A DNA stretch of 64,000 bases from Diphasiastrum complanatum (lineage: Eukaryota; Streptophyta; Lycopodiopsida; Lycopodiales; Lycopodiaceae). The stretch is taken from NCBI GenBank assembly GCA_029204225.1, contig CM055097.1, forward strand, positions 52,308,592 through 52,372,591, given 5' to 3'. A model generated the notes under the pieces. The model was given only the letters and a program-made list of their open reading frames with translations, searched no databases and was not told where the DNA came from. How positions within the stretch are numbered: the stretch's first letter is position 1; every line of letters begins with the position of its first letter. Positions 23,324-34,593 of the stretch are shown here, piece after piece. Made by a program: the position numbers and the translations under genes.

Positions 23324-23830
23324 CAGAATCTGTGGGACGGATTTGCAATTCAAGTACTCACACGTGAACGACAACGAAACGACTCAATGTTTGCAAAGGA
23401 TGAATGGCTAGCCTGTTTCTTGGGTTAGTTTCATTTGTGACAACGCCCACTAGACGCAAGCAGGAAGTCAAAAGTTGGAAATGGCCATTTCAGGAGGGAT
23501 CTTCTATGGAGTAGTTGGTCTTCATTTTGAGACGGCCACCTTCGGAACTAAAACTCACTGAGCATGGGCGATATCCAGAATCTGTGCGACGGATTTGCAG
23601 TTCAAGTACTCGCACGTGAACGACAACGAAATGACTCAATGTTTGCAAAGGATGGATGACTAGCCTGTTTCTTGGGTTAGTTTCATTTGCGACAACGCCC
23701 ACCAGACGCAAGCAGGAAGTCAAAAGTTGGAAAGGGCAATTTCAGGGGAGATCTTCTATAGCAGTTGGTCTTCATTTTGGGACGGCCACCTTCAGAACTG
23801 AAACTCACTGAGCATGGGTGATATCCAGTA
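23324..23830 (+). repeat. 252-bp tandem duplication inside nested element copy 1
   Basis: The block starting CAGAATCTGTG(G/C)GACGG at 23,324 is repeated at 23,576 with few changes (ACGTGAACGACAACGAAA, TTCTTGGGTTAGTTTCATT, GACGGCCACCTTC). Copy 2 of the element (27,452-27,710) has the block only once, so the duplication arose in the lineage of copy 1. Confidence 0.88.
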
Positions 23831-25161
23831 TCAGTTGGGTTTTTCCTCATAGGGAAAAAAGACTAGGATCCTCTTCAGAGATTGGCAACAAGTTGGATCG
23901 ATCCATAATCCTAGCAGATGGGAAGCAAAGTGTTGGAAAGGCTTTTTGTCCGAAGAACTCTACTCTAAGTCCGATCAGCTGATTTATTAAGTGGAGGGGA
24001 ACTATCACACACACCTCTCTCTTGAGGCAAATTTTGAATGAAAGTTGATCAAAATGGTGGCAAATTCAAGGTGACCTAGCCATACTCACACGAGGAGACT
24101 GGCGAACTTTGGACCTAATAAGTTGACAAGTTTTTGTTGTGGAAAGGAAAGTTTGTTATAGGCTTTCTCTGGACCAGCAATGATGAGGAAACATATGAGT
24201 ACGCTGGCTTATGTTACGTGTAAGACAGCTGATCAATGAAGGAACTGTGAAAGTTGAGTCTTGCATGAGAGACTTGGTATTTTGAACGGACGCTAAGGGA
24301 CAGTTCGCGTTGAGATCGGATTAGTGCAAACTCTGGGTGCATGGTTCTGATTCAAAGAGAGCTACTTGAAGCCAAGCTTGATGTACACTTCTTGTTTTAA
24401 CTGTGAGGCAACTCTCCAGTGATGGAATTGTGAAAGTCAAGTTTTGCGCGATGGACATGGTGCTTCAAACAAACGCGAAGAGATAGTTCGGATGTGGATC
24501 AAACTGGTGCGACCCTTTGGCTTTCCACGAGGTCAAGGGTTACATTTGGGCTGATTCAAAGAGCTACTTCAAGCTAAGTGAGAGGTGCATTGCGGAGTAC
24601 TCAATCTTTGCCTACCTTAAAGAGCCAAGATGGAAAAGTATCAAGATCAGGCTGGGACAAGGAGAGAAATCAAGGTGCAGAAGCAACAAGGCACAGAGTG
24701 GACCATAAAGTGGGCAATCAGACGATTAATCCTTTGGCTCAGGGAGCCTTGATACCTGTGCGGAACTGAACAAATCTGGAGCTCAGGGAGCTCAACACAA
24801 AGTGCATCAAGGACAAATCAGGAGCTCAAAGGAGTTCCAAAGTCGAAAGTCAGAAGCGACAGGGGCGAACATTTCAAAGAAAGGCCTCTGTCACCAGTTA
24901 ATAAGGTTCTCGGGTTTTACGAAAGCGATATCAAATCTACGCTTTTCCCAGACAAAGATATATTTTCAACTTATGTAATTTTTCAGTACAAAGAGCTGTG
25001 CCTCCGACTTGTGGTGTGCCAGCTTCAATGTTAATAAAAAGTGGCCAGTAAATTGAGTACTGTGCCAAGTAGCTTAAATGTATAGTTATTTTAATTGGGA
25101 GACATCTTTACTTTAATCTGACATCTGATGAGGACATCAGATTTTATAAAGGTGGGGTGGA

Positions 25162-26394
25162 TGTTGTAAAGCTATCTTTACAAGCTTTACTTCCGGCGCC
25201 ATCGGCGCCAGCTATGTCCCCGACGCCAGCAGCGCCCCTGCTGCTCCCGGCGCCAATGGCGCCGGCGCCACTGTGACCAAAATCCAGCCGGTGCCAAGTT
25301 CCTATGGCTGAAAATCTTTGATCGGTTCTAGCGGAGTCCAGAGAGCTCAGATCGATGTGCAATCACCTCACACGATCTAGGCATGATTAAAGGAAGCCTG
25401 GAGATCAATAAAATCTAGAGAGAGAAAAAGACTTTCTAGAAAGAGAAAATCCTAGAGAGAGAAAAACGTGCTTTACCAGCTTGGGTAGAGTGCTTGGTAT
25501 GAGGGGGGGTGCCAAATCACACCAATACTATAGGGGAGTGCGGGTTGCGACTCAGGGCGAGCTCCAACCAAGTCTCAGCCTCCCTTGCTGGAATGTTGTC
25601 ATGGCTCTCGCCTTGTCATGCTAGCGCCCCGAAGACTAGGGTCGGTCACACACTTGAAATGTAACTTTCTCAGATTTATCAATAAAGTGGGATTTTTTTC
25701 AAACTGACTCTGATTACCTTCTGGGTTTCAGTGTTCGGTAAAAGCGCCAGTTGTAAGGCCGCTTTCAAAATTTTTAACTTGGCACATAGCTGAGGGTCGT
25801 ATCTTGGGACGCCAGCGGTATGCCGTCGGGACCATTCCGTCCGCGGCGCCAGCGGTATGCTGTCGGGACCATTTGGTCCAGGAACTGGTTGTTTCCATAT
25901 CTGTCACGGCTTGTGGTTCTGAGTGTTCCTTGCATGAACGTGAATGGGTTAAGCTCTTGGGGAACGGGCTCTAACCTGTCGGCTGAGTTGGATGGCTTGC
26001 TTGGGTAGATGTTACCTGTTTATGGCTGTCCAGTCTGGCGTGGCGCCAGGTTGGCTTCTAGCGCTCGTGACGAAGCTTTTAGTTGGTTAAGTCTGATGTA
26101 AGTCAGACCGCTTGCTTGGAATGGATGTTACTCGTTTGTAACGAGGCTTCGAGTTGGTTAAGTTTGATGTATGTCGGGCGGCTTGCTTGGAGGGAAGTCA
26201 CCCACATCGGGACCCCCGATCTGGCATGGCGCCAGGTTGGATCTCAATGTTGGTTTTCGGAACTTCAAGTTGGTTAAGTCTGATCGTTGTTGGCGAGTTG
26301 GCTGCTTGTATGTCAAGTGGGTTTGGATGGCAAGAGTTGAAGGCTGGGAAGCTAAGTCGTGGTTTCCGGCTCCCTTTGGGATGCCTGCGCTACA
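25162..26394 (+). repeat. 3' LTR of nested element copy 1
   Basis: 1,233 bases, nearly the same as the 5' LTR. It is slightly longer in the GGCGCC cluster near its start. It ends at the AAGAC duplication, where copia RT coding resumes (KTVKCKWVFKLKYG). Confidence 0.9.
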
Positions 26395-26399
26395 AAGAC

Positions 26400-26862
26400 T
26401 GTCAAATGCAAATGGGTCTTCAAGCTCAAATATGGACCAGACGAGAATGTGACGAAATACAAGGCAAGACTAGTAGCGAAAGGTTTTTCTCGGAGATACA
26501 GTATTGTCTACTCTGAAACCTTCTCTCCTTTCATCAAACATTCATCCCTACATCTGTTATTCGCATATGCAGCAGCTTATGACCTCAGGATCCACATTGT
26601 GGACGAGGAGACAGCCTTCTTGCATGGCAAATTAGACGAAGAGGTCTACATGGATCAACCCCTAGGATATGTCTCGAATTTACTTCTTGACTATGCATGC
26701 AGAATGCATAGAAGCATCTACGATCTGAAACAATCAACCCGATAGTGGTACAAGAAGAAAGATCAAGCCCTAAAATCATTAGGATTCAAGCCTCCAATGC
26801 TCGCAAGGACGGTGCTGACGAATGATGACTGTCCAAAGACTGAGGAAGAGGGAGAATAGATG
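26400..26862 (+). pseudogene. Copia reverse transcriptase, first part
   Basis: CKWVFKLKYGPDENVTKYKA, RLVAKGF, ETFSPFIKHSSLHLLFA and FLHGKLDEEVYMDQP are standard copia RT blocks. A TAG stop stands where Gln is expected before WYKKKDQALKSLGF. The sequence ends at the AGATG duplication of the second nested element. The YVDD catalytic block is missing on both sides of that element, so a deletion preceded or accompanied the insertion. Confidence 0.85.
26858..26862. other. Left target-site duplication AGATG (second nested element)
   Basis: AGATG directly left of TGTTGTAAAG. The same AGATG stands right of the element end at 30,210-30,214. Confidence 0.9.
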
Positions 26863-29800
26863 TGTTGTAAAGCTACCTTTACAAGCTTTACTTCCGGCGC
26901 CAGCATTGTCCCCAGCGCTAGCGGTGCCCCTGCTGCTCCCGATGCCACCGATGCCGGCGCCACTGTGACCAGAATCCAGCCGGCGCCAAGTTCCTATGGC
27001 TGAAAATCTTTGATCGGTTCTAGCGAAGTCCAGAGAGCTCAGATCGATGTGCAATCACCTCACACGATCTAGGCATGACTAAAGGAAGCATGTGGATCAA
27101 TAAATTCTAGAGAGAGAAAATCCTAGAGAGAGAAAATTTGACTGAGACAATGTGCTGCTTAATGGTGAAAGCACGGATAGTTGAATGGGTGTTCTCTGTG
27201 GGCTGATTCTGTGATCGATCTATATGGGCAAGGCCAGGCAAAGGTCCTTTGGCAGGACTATCTCAAAGGGGGACCTTGTCTTTGTTACCTGTTAGTAAAC
27301 CTGCCTGAGTGTCTTACTTGTATGTATTCATGGTGAGTCTTAGTACTCGTGCTTTGCCTGTTTTGCATGATTGCTTGTGATACAAGGAGCTGATGGCTCG
27401 AGAAGGAACCTTTCTTTTGAAGGCTGACACCATCAAACAAAGAGGACTACAGAATCTGTGGGGCGGATTCGCAATTCAAGTACTCGCACGTGAACGACAA
27501 CGAAACGACTCGATGTTTGCAAAGGATGATGGCTAGCCTGTTTCTTGGGTTAGTTTCATTTGCGACAACGCCCATCAGATGCAAGCAGGAAGTCAAAAGT
27601 TGGAAATGGCAATTTCATGGGAGATCTTCTATGGAGCAATTGGTCTTCATTTTTAGACTGCCACCTTCGAAACTGAAACTCACTGAGCATGGGTGATATC
27701 CAGTATTAGTTGGGTTTTTCCTCAAAGGGGAAAAGACTAGGATCCTCTTCAGAGATTGGCAACAAGTTGGATCAAGCCATAATCCTAGCAGATGGGAAGC
27801 AAAGTGTTGGAAAGGCTTTTTGTTCGAAGAACTCTACTCTAAGTCCGGTCAGCTGATTTTATAAGCAAGAGGAGAACTATCACACACACCTCTCTCTTGG
27901 GGCAAATTTTGAATGAAAGTTGATCAAAACGGGAGCAAATTCAAGGTGACCTAGCCATACTCACACAAGGAGACTGGCGAACTTTGGACTTAATAAGTTG
28001 ACAAGTTTTTGTTGCGGAATGGAAAGTTTGTAATAGGCTTTCTCTGGACCAACAATAATGAGGAAACATATGAGTGCGCTGGCTTGTGTTACGTGTAAGA
28101 CAGCTAATCAATGAAGGAACTGTGAAAGTTGAGTCTTGCATGAGAGACTTGGTACTTCGAACGGACGCTAAGGGACAGTTCGTGTTGAGATCGGACTAGT
28201 GCAAACTCTGGGTGCATGTGTCTGATTCAAAGAGAGCTACTTGAAGCCAAGCTCGATGTATACTTCTTGTTTTGACTGTGAGGTAACTGACCAGTGATGG
28301 AATTGTGAAAGTCAAGTTTTGCACGACGGACATGGTGCTTCAAACAAACGCGAAGAGATAGTTCGTATGCGGATCAAACTGGTGTGACCCTTTGGCTCTC
28401 CATGAGGTCAATGGTTACATTTGGGCTGATTCAAAGAGCTACTTCAAGATAAGTGAGAGGTGCATTGCGGAGTACTCAATCTTTGCCTACCTTAAAGAGC
28501 CAAGAAGGAAAAGTATCAAGATCAAGCTGGGACATGGAGAGAAATCGAGATGCGAAAGCAACAAGGCACGAAGTGGATCATAAAGTGGGCAATCAAATGA
28601 TATATCCTTTGGCTCAGGGAGCCTTGATACCTGTGCGGAACTGATCAAATCTGGAGCTCAGGGAGCTCAACACAAAGTGCATCAAGAACAGTTCAGGAGC
28701 TCAAAGGAGTTCCAAAGTCAAAAGTCAGAAGCGACAGGGACGAACATTTCACAGAAAGGCCTCTATCACTAGTTAATAAGGTTCTTGGGTTTTACGTAAG
28801 CGATATAAAATCTACGCTTTTCCCAGACAAAGAGATGTTTTCAAGTTATGTAATTTTTCAGTACAAAGAGCTGAGCCTCCGACTTGTGGTGTGCCAACTT
28901 CAATGTTAATAAAAAGTGGCCAATAAATTGAGTACTGTGCCAAGTAGCTTAAATGTATAGTTATTCTAATTGGGAGACATCTTTACTTTAATCTGACATC
29001 TGATGAGGACATCAGATTTTATAAAGGTGGGGTGGATGTTGTAAAGCTACCTTTACAAGCTTTACTTCTGGCGCCAGCTTTGTCCCCGGCGCCAGCAGCG
29101 CCCCTGTTGCTCCCGGCACCACTGTGACCAGAATCCAGCCGGCGCCAAGTTCTTATGGCTGAAAATCTTTGATCGATTCTAGCGAAGTCCAGAGAGCTCA
29201 GATCGATGTGCAATTACCTAAAATGATCTAGGCATGATTAAAGGAAGCCTGGGGATCAATAAACTCTAGAGAGAGAAAATGACTTTCTAGAGAGAGAAAA
29301 TTCTAGAGAGAGAAAATGTGCTTTACCAGCCTGGGTAGAGTACTTGGTATGAGGGGAGGTGGCGAATCCCACCAATACATACTATAGGGGAGTGCGGGTT
29401 GCGACTCAAGGCGAGCTCCAACCAAGTCTTAGCCTCCCTTGCTGGAATGTTGTTCTGGCACTCGCCTTGGCATGCCAGCGCCCCAGAGACTAGGGTCGGT
29501 CACACACTTGAAATGTAACCTTCTCAGATTTATTAATAAAGTGGGATTTTTCTCAAACTGACTCTGATTACCTTCTGGGTTTCAGTGTTCGGTAAAAGCG
29601 CCAGTTGTAAGGCCGCCTCAAACTTTTTAATTTGGCACATAGCTGAGGGTCGTATCCCGGGACGCCAACGGTATGCCGTCGGGACCATTTGGTCTAGGAA
29701 CTGGTTGTCTCCAAATCTGTCGCGGCTTGTGGTTTTGAGTGTTCCTTGCATGAACGTGAATGGGTTAAGCTCTTGGGGAACAGGCTCTAACCTGTCGGCT

Positions 29801-30209
29801 GAGTTGGATGGCTTGCTTGGGTGGAAGTTACCTGTTTATGGCTGTCCAGTCTGGCGTGGCGCCAGGTTGGCTTCCAACGCTCGTGACGAAGCTTTCAGTT
29901 GGTTAAGTTTGATGTAAGTTAGACCACTTGCTTGGAATGGATGTTACTTGTTTGTAACGAAGCTTCGAGTTGGTTAAGTTTGATGTATGTCGGACGACTT
30001 GCTTAGAGGGAAGTCACCCACATCGGGACCCCCGATCTGGCATGGCGCCAGGTTGGATCTCAATGTTGGTTTCTGAACTTCCAGTTGGTTAAGTCTGATC
30101 GTTGTTGGCAAGTTGGCTGCTTGTATGTCAAGTGGGTTTGGACGGCAAGAGTTGAAGGCTGGGAAGCTAAGTCGTGGTTCCCGACTCCCTTTGGGATGCC
30201 TGCGCTACA
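26863..30209 (+). mobile_element. Non-autonomous LTR retrotransposon (LARD-like), copy 2, internally deleted
   Basis: Same family and orientation as copy 1. The 5' LTR is cut after about 275 bases (26,863 to ~27,137). It then joins directly to internal sequence that corresponds to about 23,010 in copy 1, so the rest of the LTR, the primer site and the leader repeats are gone. The internal region continues to 29,036 and a full 3' LTR follows (29,037-30,209). AGATG flanks both ends, so the element was intact when it inserted and the deletion came later. It can no longer be reverse transcribed. Confidence 0.9.
29037..30209 (+). repeat. 3' LTR of nested element copy 2
   Basis: 1,173 bases from TGTTGTAAAGCT to TGCGCTACA. 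It has fewer GGCGCC units near the start than copy 1. It also has only one copy of the CGGTATGCCGTCGGGACCAT block (near 29,670), against two in the LTRs of copy 1. Confidence 0.9.
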
Positions 30210-30916
30210 AGATGCAGCTCACACCTTACAAGAAGCTGATAGGATCATTGATGTACCTTGCAGACAACACACGTCTTGATATTGCTTATGCAGTATTCAG
30301 GATGAGCCAATTTTGCACGAATCCAGGCTCGACACATTGGAAGATTGCGAAACAAATTTTGCAATATCTTCAATTAACGAGGGATTATGGCTTGTGTTAT
30401 TGTCGTGGTGCAGGTTTCATGATACTTTCCTACAGTGATGCTAGCTGGGCATCTCTCAAGGATGACTGTAAAAGCATCTCGAGAGGATGCACCATCGCAT
30501 CAGGAGCAGCAGTTCTCTAGGTCAGCAAGAAGCAGACCGTTGTAGCCCAGTCATCCTACGAAGCAAAATATGTTACAACAGCAAAGATGGCCAACGAAAT
30601 AATCTGGCTAAGGCAGTTCGTGGACAAATTGGGCAAAACAAGGAACGAGCCCCTGGTCTTGTAGATGGACAACACCTCTGCAATACATCTGACGAAAGAT
30701 CTTGTGTTCCATTCCAGAACGAAGCACATTGTGATCAAGTATCACTTGATCATGGATCTAATTGAAAAGAAGATGATGCAAACCACCTTCATCGGAATGA
30801 AAGACATGGTTGTTGACATCTTCACCAAAGCCCTAGACAAAGGACTATTTGAGAAACAAAGGAGCAGTCTCGGAATCGTAAAGCTATCATGCTTTGAGAG
30901 GGAGCTGAAGAAATGA
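30210..30916 (+). pseudogene. Copia RT C-terminus and RNase H (broken)
   Basis: After the AGATG duplication the copia reading resumes: TPYKKLIGSLMYLADNTRLD, SQFCTNPGSTHWK, then RNase H with LSYSDASWASLKDDCKS and SRGCTIASGAAVL. A TAG follows where Trp is expected. Then come SKKQTVVAQSSYEAKY, MDNTSAIHL (after another TAG), HSRTKHIVIKYH and the typical DIFTKALDKGLFE end. The stop near 30,916 is at the usual distance from the end of copia pol. Confidence 0.88.
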
Positions 30917-30967
30917 AATGTTTCTAACTACAAAGCCTTGCTAGCTTTCAACCCTCAGCCTGACGAA

Positions 30968-31080
30968 GATGTTCGCGGACACGAAAGTCAGGAGACACGA
31001 AGATGAACGGTTCGCGAACACGAAAGTCAAAATAGACGAAGACGAACGGTTCACGAACATGAAAGATTCACGAACGAGAA
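30968..31080 (+). repeat. ~39-bp tandem repeats rich in TTCGCGAA-like palindromes
   Basis: Units begin GTTCGCGGACACGAAAGTC (30,969), GTTCGCGAACACGAAAGTC (31,009) and GTTCACGAACATGAAAGATT (31,048). They lie just after the end of copia pol, so they are probably in its 3' untranslated region or LTR. Confidence 0.65.
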
Positions 31081-31739
31081 TCTTTTGCGGTCCAGTACGA
31101 CAGAAGACAAACGACCAAAACAAAACCAACGACGGAAACGAAACCTTCTCTTGCCCTCCACGCTCCAAAGATTACCAACGAGATCATGCAAGTACCCAGA
31201 AGTACAAATATCTGATCTGACGACATGATGTCAGTAGATACATTTTAGGTCGTGGCTAATCTGCCACTCTTGTGATTCCTTGATTAGTTGTAGATGCTTA
31301 ATCACTCTAATCTCAGATTTACATAGAGCAACCATACTTACTGGATAATACTTGACATATAGATGACATAATACACATACAGAAAAATGTAGTCTGATGC
31401 TAGTAAGCAATCAAGATGAAATACAGATAACAAGTCCGCCTGCGTGCGAGACGAGCTCTGTGATCAGGATCCATAGAGATTCACTGTTCGCTAGTAAAGC
31501 GAGACGATTACTCGTGAGAGAACCGTGTTTCTCCCATGCCAACGCATTGCGTGGATTTGCATGCAGTGCTTGAAGAAATCAGAGGAAGATCAATATAGAT
31601 AATTTCTCTTGTTGTGTCTGATCTCAAATGCAAATGCGTCTAATGTTACTCATATGTCTGAGTTTTCTTGTTCATTTTAATTCCGCACCTTGGTTGAAAC
31701 TATGTTGAATGCTGCATTAAATTTATAAACGTTGATCAG

Positions 31740-32142
31740 TAGTGCCTGACTACATTTTGGAGGATTGTAGGAGTGATTCAACTGGCAGTGTCCAGCGATC
31801 GCATCTGAACTCCATCCGAGTCGCAAAAGGATCGTGGTTCCTTCGCGAAAGCTTCGCGATCTTGATTCTCATCAGCAACTCCACCTTCCGATTGATGCAA
31901 ATCCAAGCTCTGATACCACTATAAGGATTGCTGAGATAAGATATTCTATGATTTTGAGGAAAAAGTCGGGTTTGCCATAATATTGGATACTAATTATTGA
32001 CTTTTTCAAATCTTTGATTTTTTTTTTTTGACTTAAAAGGGGGAGAAGAATAGATAGGGATTGACTTTCGAAAAATTAGCCAGTTGCATAGATTTCTTTT
32101 AAGATCAATCTTGAAACAAGGCCCGATAATGATGAGAATGGG
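31740..32142 (-). repeat. Retroelement leader and primer site, minus orientation
   Basis: AGCTCTGATACCACT at 31,907-31,921 is the reverse complement of a tRNA-iMet primer site (TGGTATCAGAGCT). On the minus strand it would follow an LTR ending ...CCTTATAG. This LTR would lie at 31,922 and above, but it runs only to about 32,140 before a plus-strand gag fragment begins, so it is incomplete. Confidence 0.5.
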
Positions 32143-32505
32143 ATGTTGAATGAAAAACAGACATTTGATCGAAAAGCTCAAACAACATTGCATATAATCA
32201 ATATATCAATGCAAAATAATCCGATACCCCACATTAGTGCCACAACATCACCAATGCAAGCATGGAACATGATTCAAAGGATGGTTAAACCAATGTCAGT
32301 CACTAGATTGCTATTTTTTAAGCAAAAAATTCACACAATGAAGATGAGTGATGGGGAATCAATTGACATGATATTTGATAAGGATCAAAGAATTTCACAA
32401 CTTTTGTCACTAGATGAGCCCGTTGAGGATGTAAATATAGTGGGTATCAACCCAAATGGACTTCCATAGGCCTATCAACATTTGGTCATGACACTAATGG
32501 GATCG
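32143..32505 (+). pseudogene. Ty1/copia gag fragment
   Basis: The 108-codon frame reads like the UBN2 copia gag: SPMQAWNMIQRMVKP (the aWn.L segment), FFKQKIHTMKMSDGESIDMI and ISQLLSLDEPVEDVNIVG..P.GLP. A stop replaces the residue after GLP, and the likely continuation (AYQHLVMTLMGS) follows in the same frame. No pol follows. Confidence 0.7.
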
Positions 32506-32694
32506 TTTTGCCTGGCCCCCATAAGAATTTTGCTGAATCATGGTCTTTGAGAACTTTTCCCTAGTAACTCATTGGGGAATAATCTTAGATATAATAACTA
32601 GTGTGATACACAATAAACTACAAGAAATCATTAGCTTTTAATTTTGCTTTTTGGAGCAAAGACTTTGAAGATCCATCAACATGCCTACTTGTAT

Positions 32695-33000
32695 AATGGA
32701 AGGAGCCGGGCACAGCCCATTTTGCCCGGTAAGGATTTCCAAAAAAATTTGGGCGAGGCCCGGCTCCTTCCATTGCGTAATGGAGTCTTTGACTTTTCCA
32801 CATGCCATTTACAAAGCATAACCAACAGTTTGGGATTTTTTGGACCAATGAGAAACTGCCATGTGGCATTCTGACACGCACAGTCTGACACGGACTGGAA
32901 TGGGCTTCAGAATTTTAATTTTTTTTTTAAAATTTAGTGAAATTTTATGCTTTTTAAAAAGCTCAAAAAGTGGCGTAATCAGCACAAAGAATCCATTACG
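32695..33000. repeat. Foldback/MITE-like element, copy 2
   Basis: A perfect 17-bp inverted pair, AATGGAAGGAGCCGGGC (32,695-32,711) and its complement (32,758-32,774), encloses a 46-base loop. From 32,771 a second module starts CATTGCGTAATGGAGTCTTTG and ends CACAAAGAATCCATTACG at 33,000, again inverted. Internal words (AAGCATAA, ACTGCCATGTGGCA) match copy 1 at 2,108-2,460. Confidence 0.7.
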
Positions 33001-34593
33001 TTTATATTCTAACAATATCATCAATGATGTTTAATAGAAAAACAAAGATGCTCTTGAGGTTGAGGACATAATAAATCATTTGAGTTTTATTTGCGATTTC
33101 ATTACCCATAGTCATGGGCTTTGTTTGGCCTTCACATATTTTGATGATAGAGATGTTGGACCGAAGTCAGTTATTGGCAAGGGTCTGTTCGACGGTCGAC
33201 ACGTGGTGTCGTTGCCTCAGACCCTGCCCAACGATTCTTTGCCGGTTCTGGGATTTTTAGTAGCAAACTTTTTGTTGGTTCCAAAGAATTTGCTTGCAAA
33301 TCCCAATTGCACGCAGGGGTCGACAGTTGCGCTCGTGAGTCACGAAAATTTTCAAGCACGTGAGTCCCGAAAGGACGCTGGAAACTTTTGCAAGTCGTTA
33401 ATGAAAAAGCTTGTTTTCACTATATATGGAGCACTGGTTGTTTCTCCCAGAAACGTATGGGATGATTTTGAAGATGCCACATGGCATTACGTAGGCTTAA
33501 AATTCCAAAATTTTCCGATCCCAAAATTTTCGGGCACGCTTATACCGGGCAGCACACCAGGTAGCATAGGAGGGTGCTTTGGGAGCAAAGAACACTGCCT
33601 GGCATAATCGCTCCCGTGTCAATAAGCGATGAGGATATTGGACTAGAACATTTGTTTCACTTGACGAACATAATGGTGAAATCTATAAGATCTGGTGGTT
33701 CGACTAACTAGGATTTGTTTAGAATGTGCAGTTCAACATGTGTTCTTAATTGATAGGGAAAAACTTATTATTGATTGATGTGTTGGAAGTAACAATTGTG
33801 ATGACCTTATTCCATAAATCTCAAAAGTAGGAACCACATAATTTTCATATATACAACATTATTCCATCTTTCATTCACTTTTGTTTGTCTAAATGAGAAT
33901 GCTTTCCATAAGGTCATAGACACATCTACTTGGGTGCAAAAGAAAAACCATCGCCACCAAATTTGTGGAAACCTGAAATAGAAAGATGACATGCTTTACT
34001 AAAACATTTGTGGACTTCAACCCATTCTTATTCCTCTCAAAATTCATTGTTGCAGCACAGAAGTAGCTGCACTTAGGAGTTGCTTGTCACAATTGCAACA
34101 TAAATGATACACTGTAAATGATACACTAGCATCTGTCACTCCTCAAAAGCTTTATGGATGCTGACAAGTCCTCATCTTTCAGCCTTCTTTACAATCAACA
34201 TGCAATCGATGCATTTTACAGACTTTACAGCTTCACCAATAATAATTATTTGTGTAAGCCTACTATTGTTTGAATTGCTGGCTGTTTTCACCTATGACAT
34301 CACAAGTTGTCTTCCCACTTTTCCTATCTACTTGATCTATCCAATGTATATATATTCCCATTCTTGTATAGATAAGCAATGAATGAAATTTGAATTAAGA
34401 ACTTTTAGATGTTATACCCCAGTATCATGCATTACACATTTCCATCCTTGTATAGGAGTAGGGAGGATCAAAATACAAGATGAGGTTTGTGAAGAAGAGG
34501 TTGACAATTGACAACCACCTCTGATGCTATATGAACAATATTGCAAATGATTGATTAGACATTGCACTGATCCCATGACCAGCCAGGTTTTAA
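33001..34593. other. Intergenic DNA 3' of the LIN/CERBERUS gene
   Basis: A 175-codon plus-strand frame at 33,080-33,607 has no recognisable domain. Part of the same stretch contains another GCCACATGGCATTACG word like those in the foldback repeats, so it may be a diverged relative of that family. The last few hundred bases before 34,594 should contain the 3' UTR of the minus-strand gene. Confidence 0.4.

Larger units (their letters stand above)
21366..26394 (+). mobile_element. Non-autonomous LTR retrotransposon (LARD-like), copy 1, complete
   Basis: 5' LTR 21366-22571, primer site TGGTATTAGAGCC (22574-22586), a ~2.6 kb internal region, polypurine tract AAAGGTGGGGTGGA (25148-25161) and 3' LTR 25162-26394. 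The LTRs start TGTTGTAAAGCT and end GCCTGC(A/G)CTACA. AAGAC flanks both sides. The internal region has no gag, protease or pol in any frame: the open frames are short and overlap. By known definitions this is a large retrotransposon derivative that must borrow its enzymes. The two LTRs are very similar, so the insertion is fairly recent. Confidence 0.92.
19994..30916 (+). mobile_element. Ty1/copia element split by two nested LTR-element insertions
   Basis: Three separated coding blocks belong to one copia pol in order: integrase (19,994-21,365), the RT start (26,395-26,862) and the RT end with RNase H (30,210-30,916). The first gap is filled by 21,366-26,394 and the second by 26,863-30,209, both copies of one non-autonomous element in the same orientation. 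Joining across either insertion at the duplicated five bases keeps the reading meaningful. Integrase before RT defines Ty1/copia. Gag and protease are missing on the left. Confidence 0.9.

Noticed and set aside
31907-31921. tRNA gene
   Set aside because: The tRNA-like word is only the reverse complement of a retroelement primer site; no cloverleaf around it.
33080-33607. 175-codon plus-strand open frame
   Set aside because: Long, but without any recognisable motif, open also on the other strand, and next to a MITE-like repeat; not enough to call a gene.
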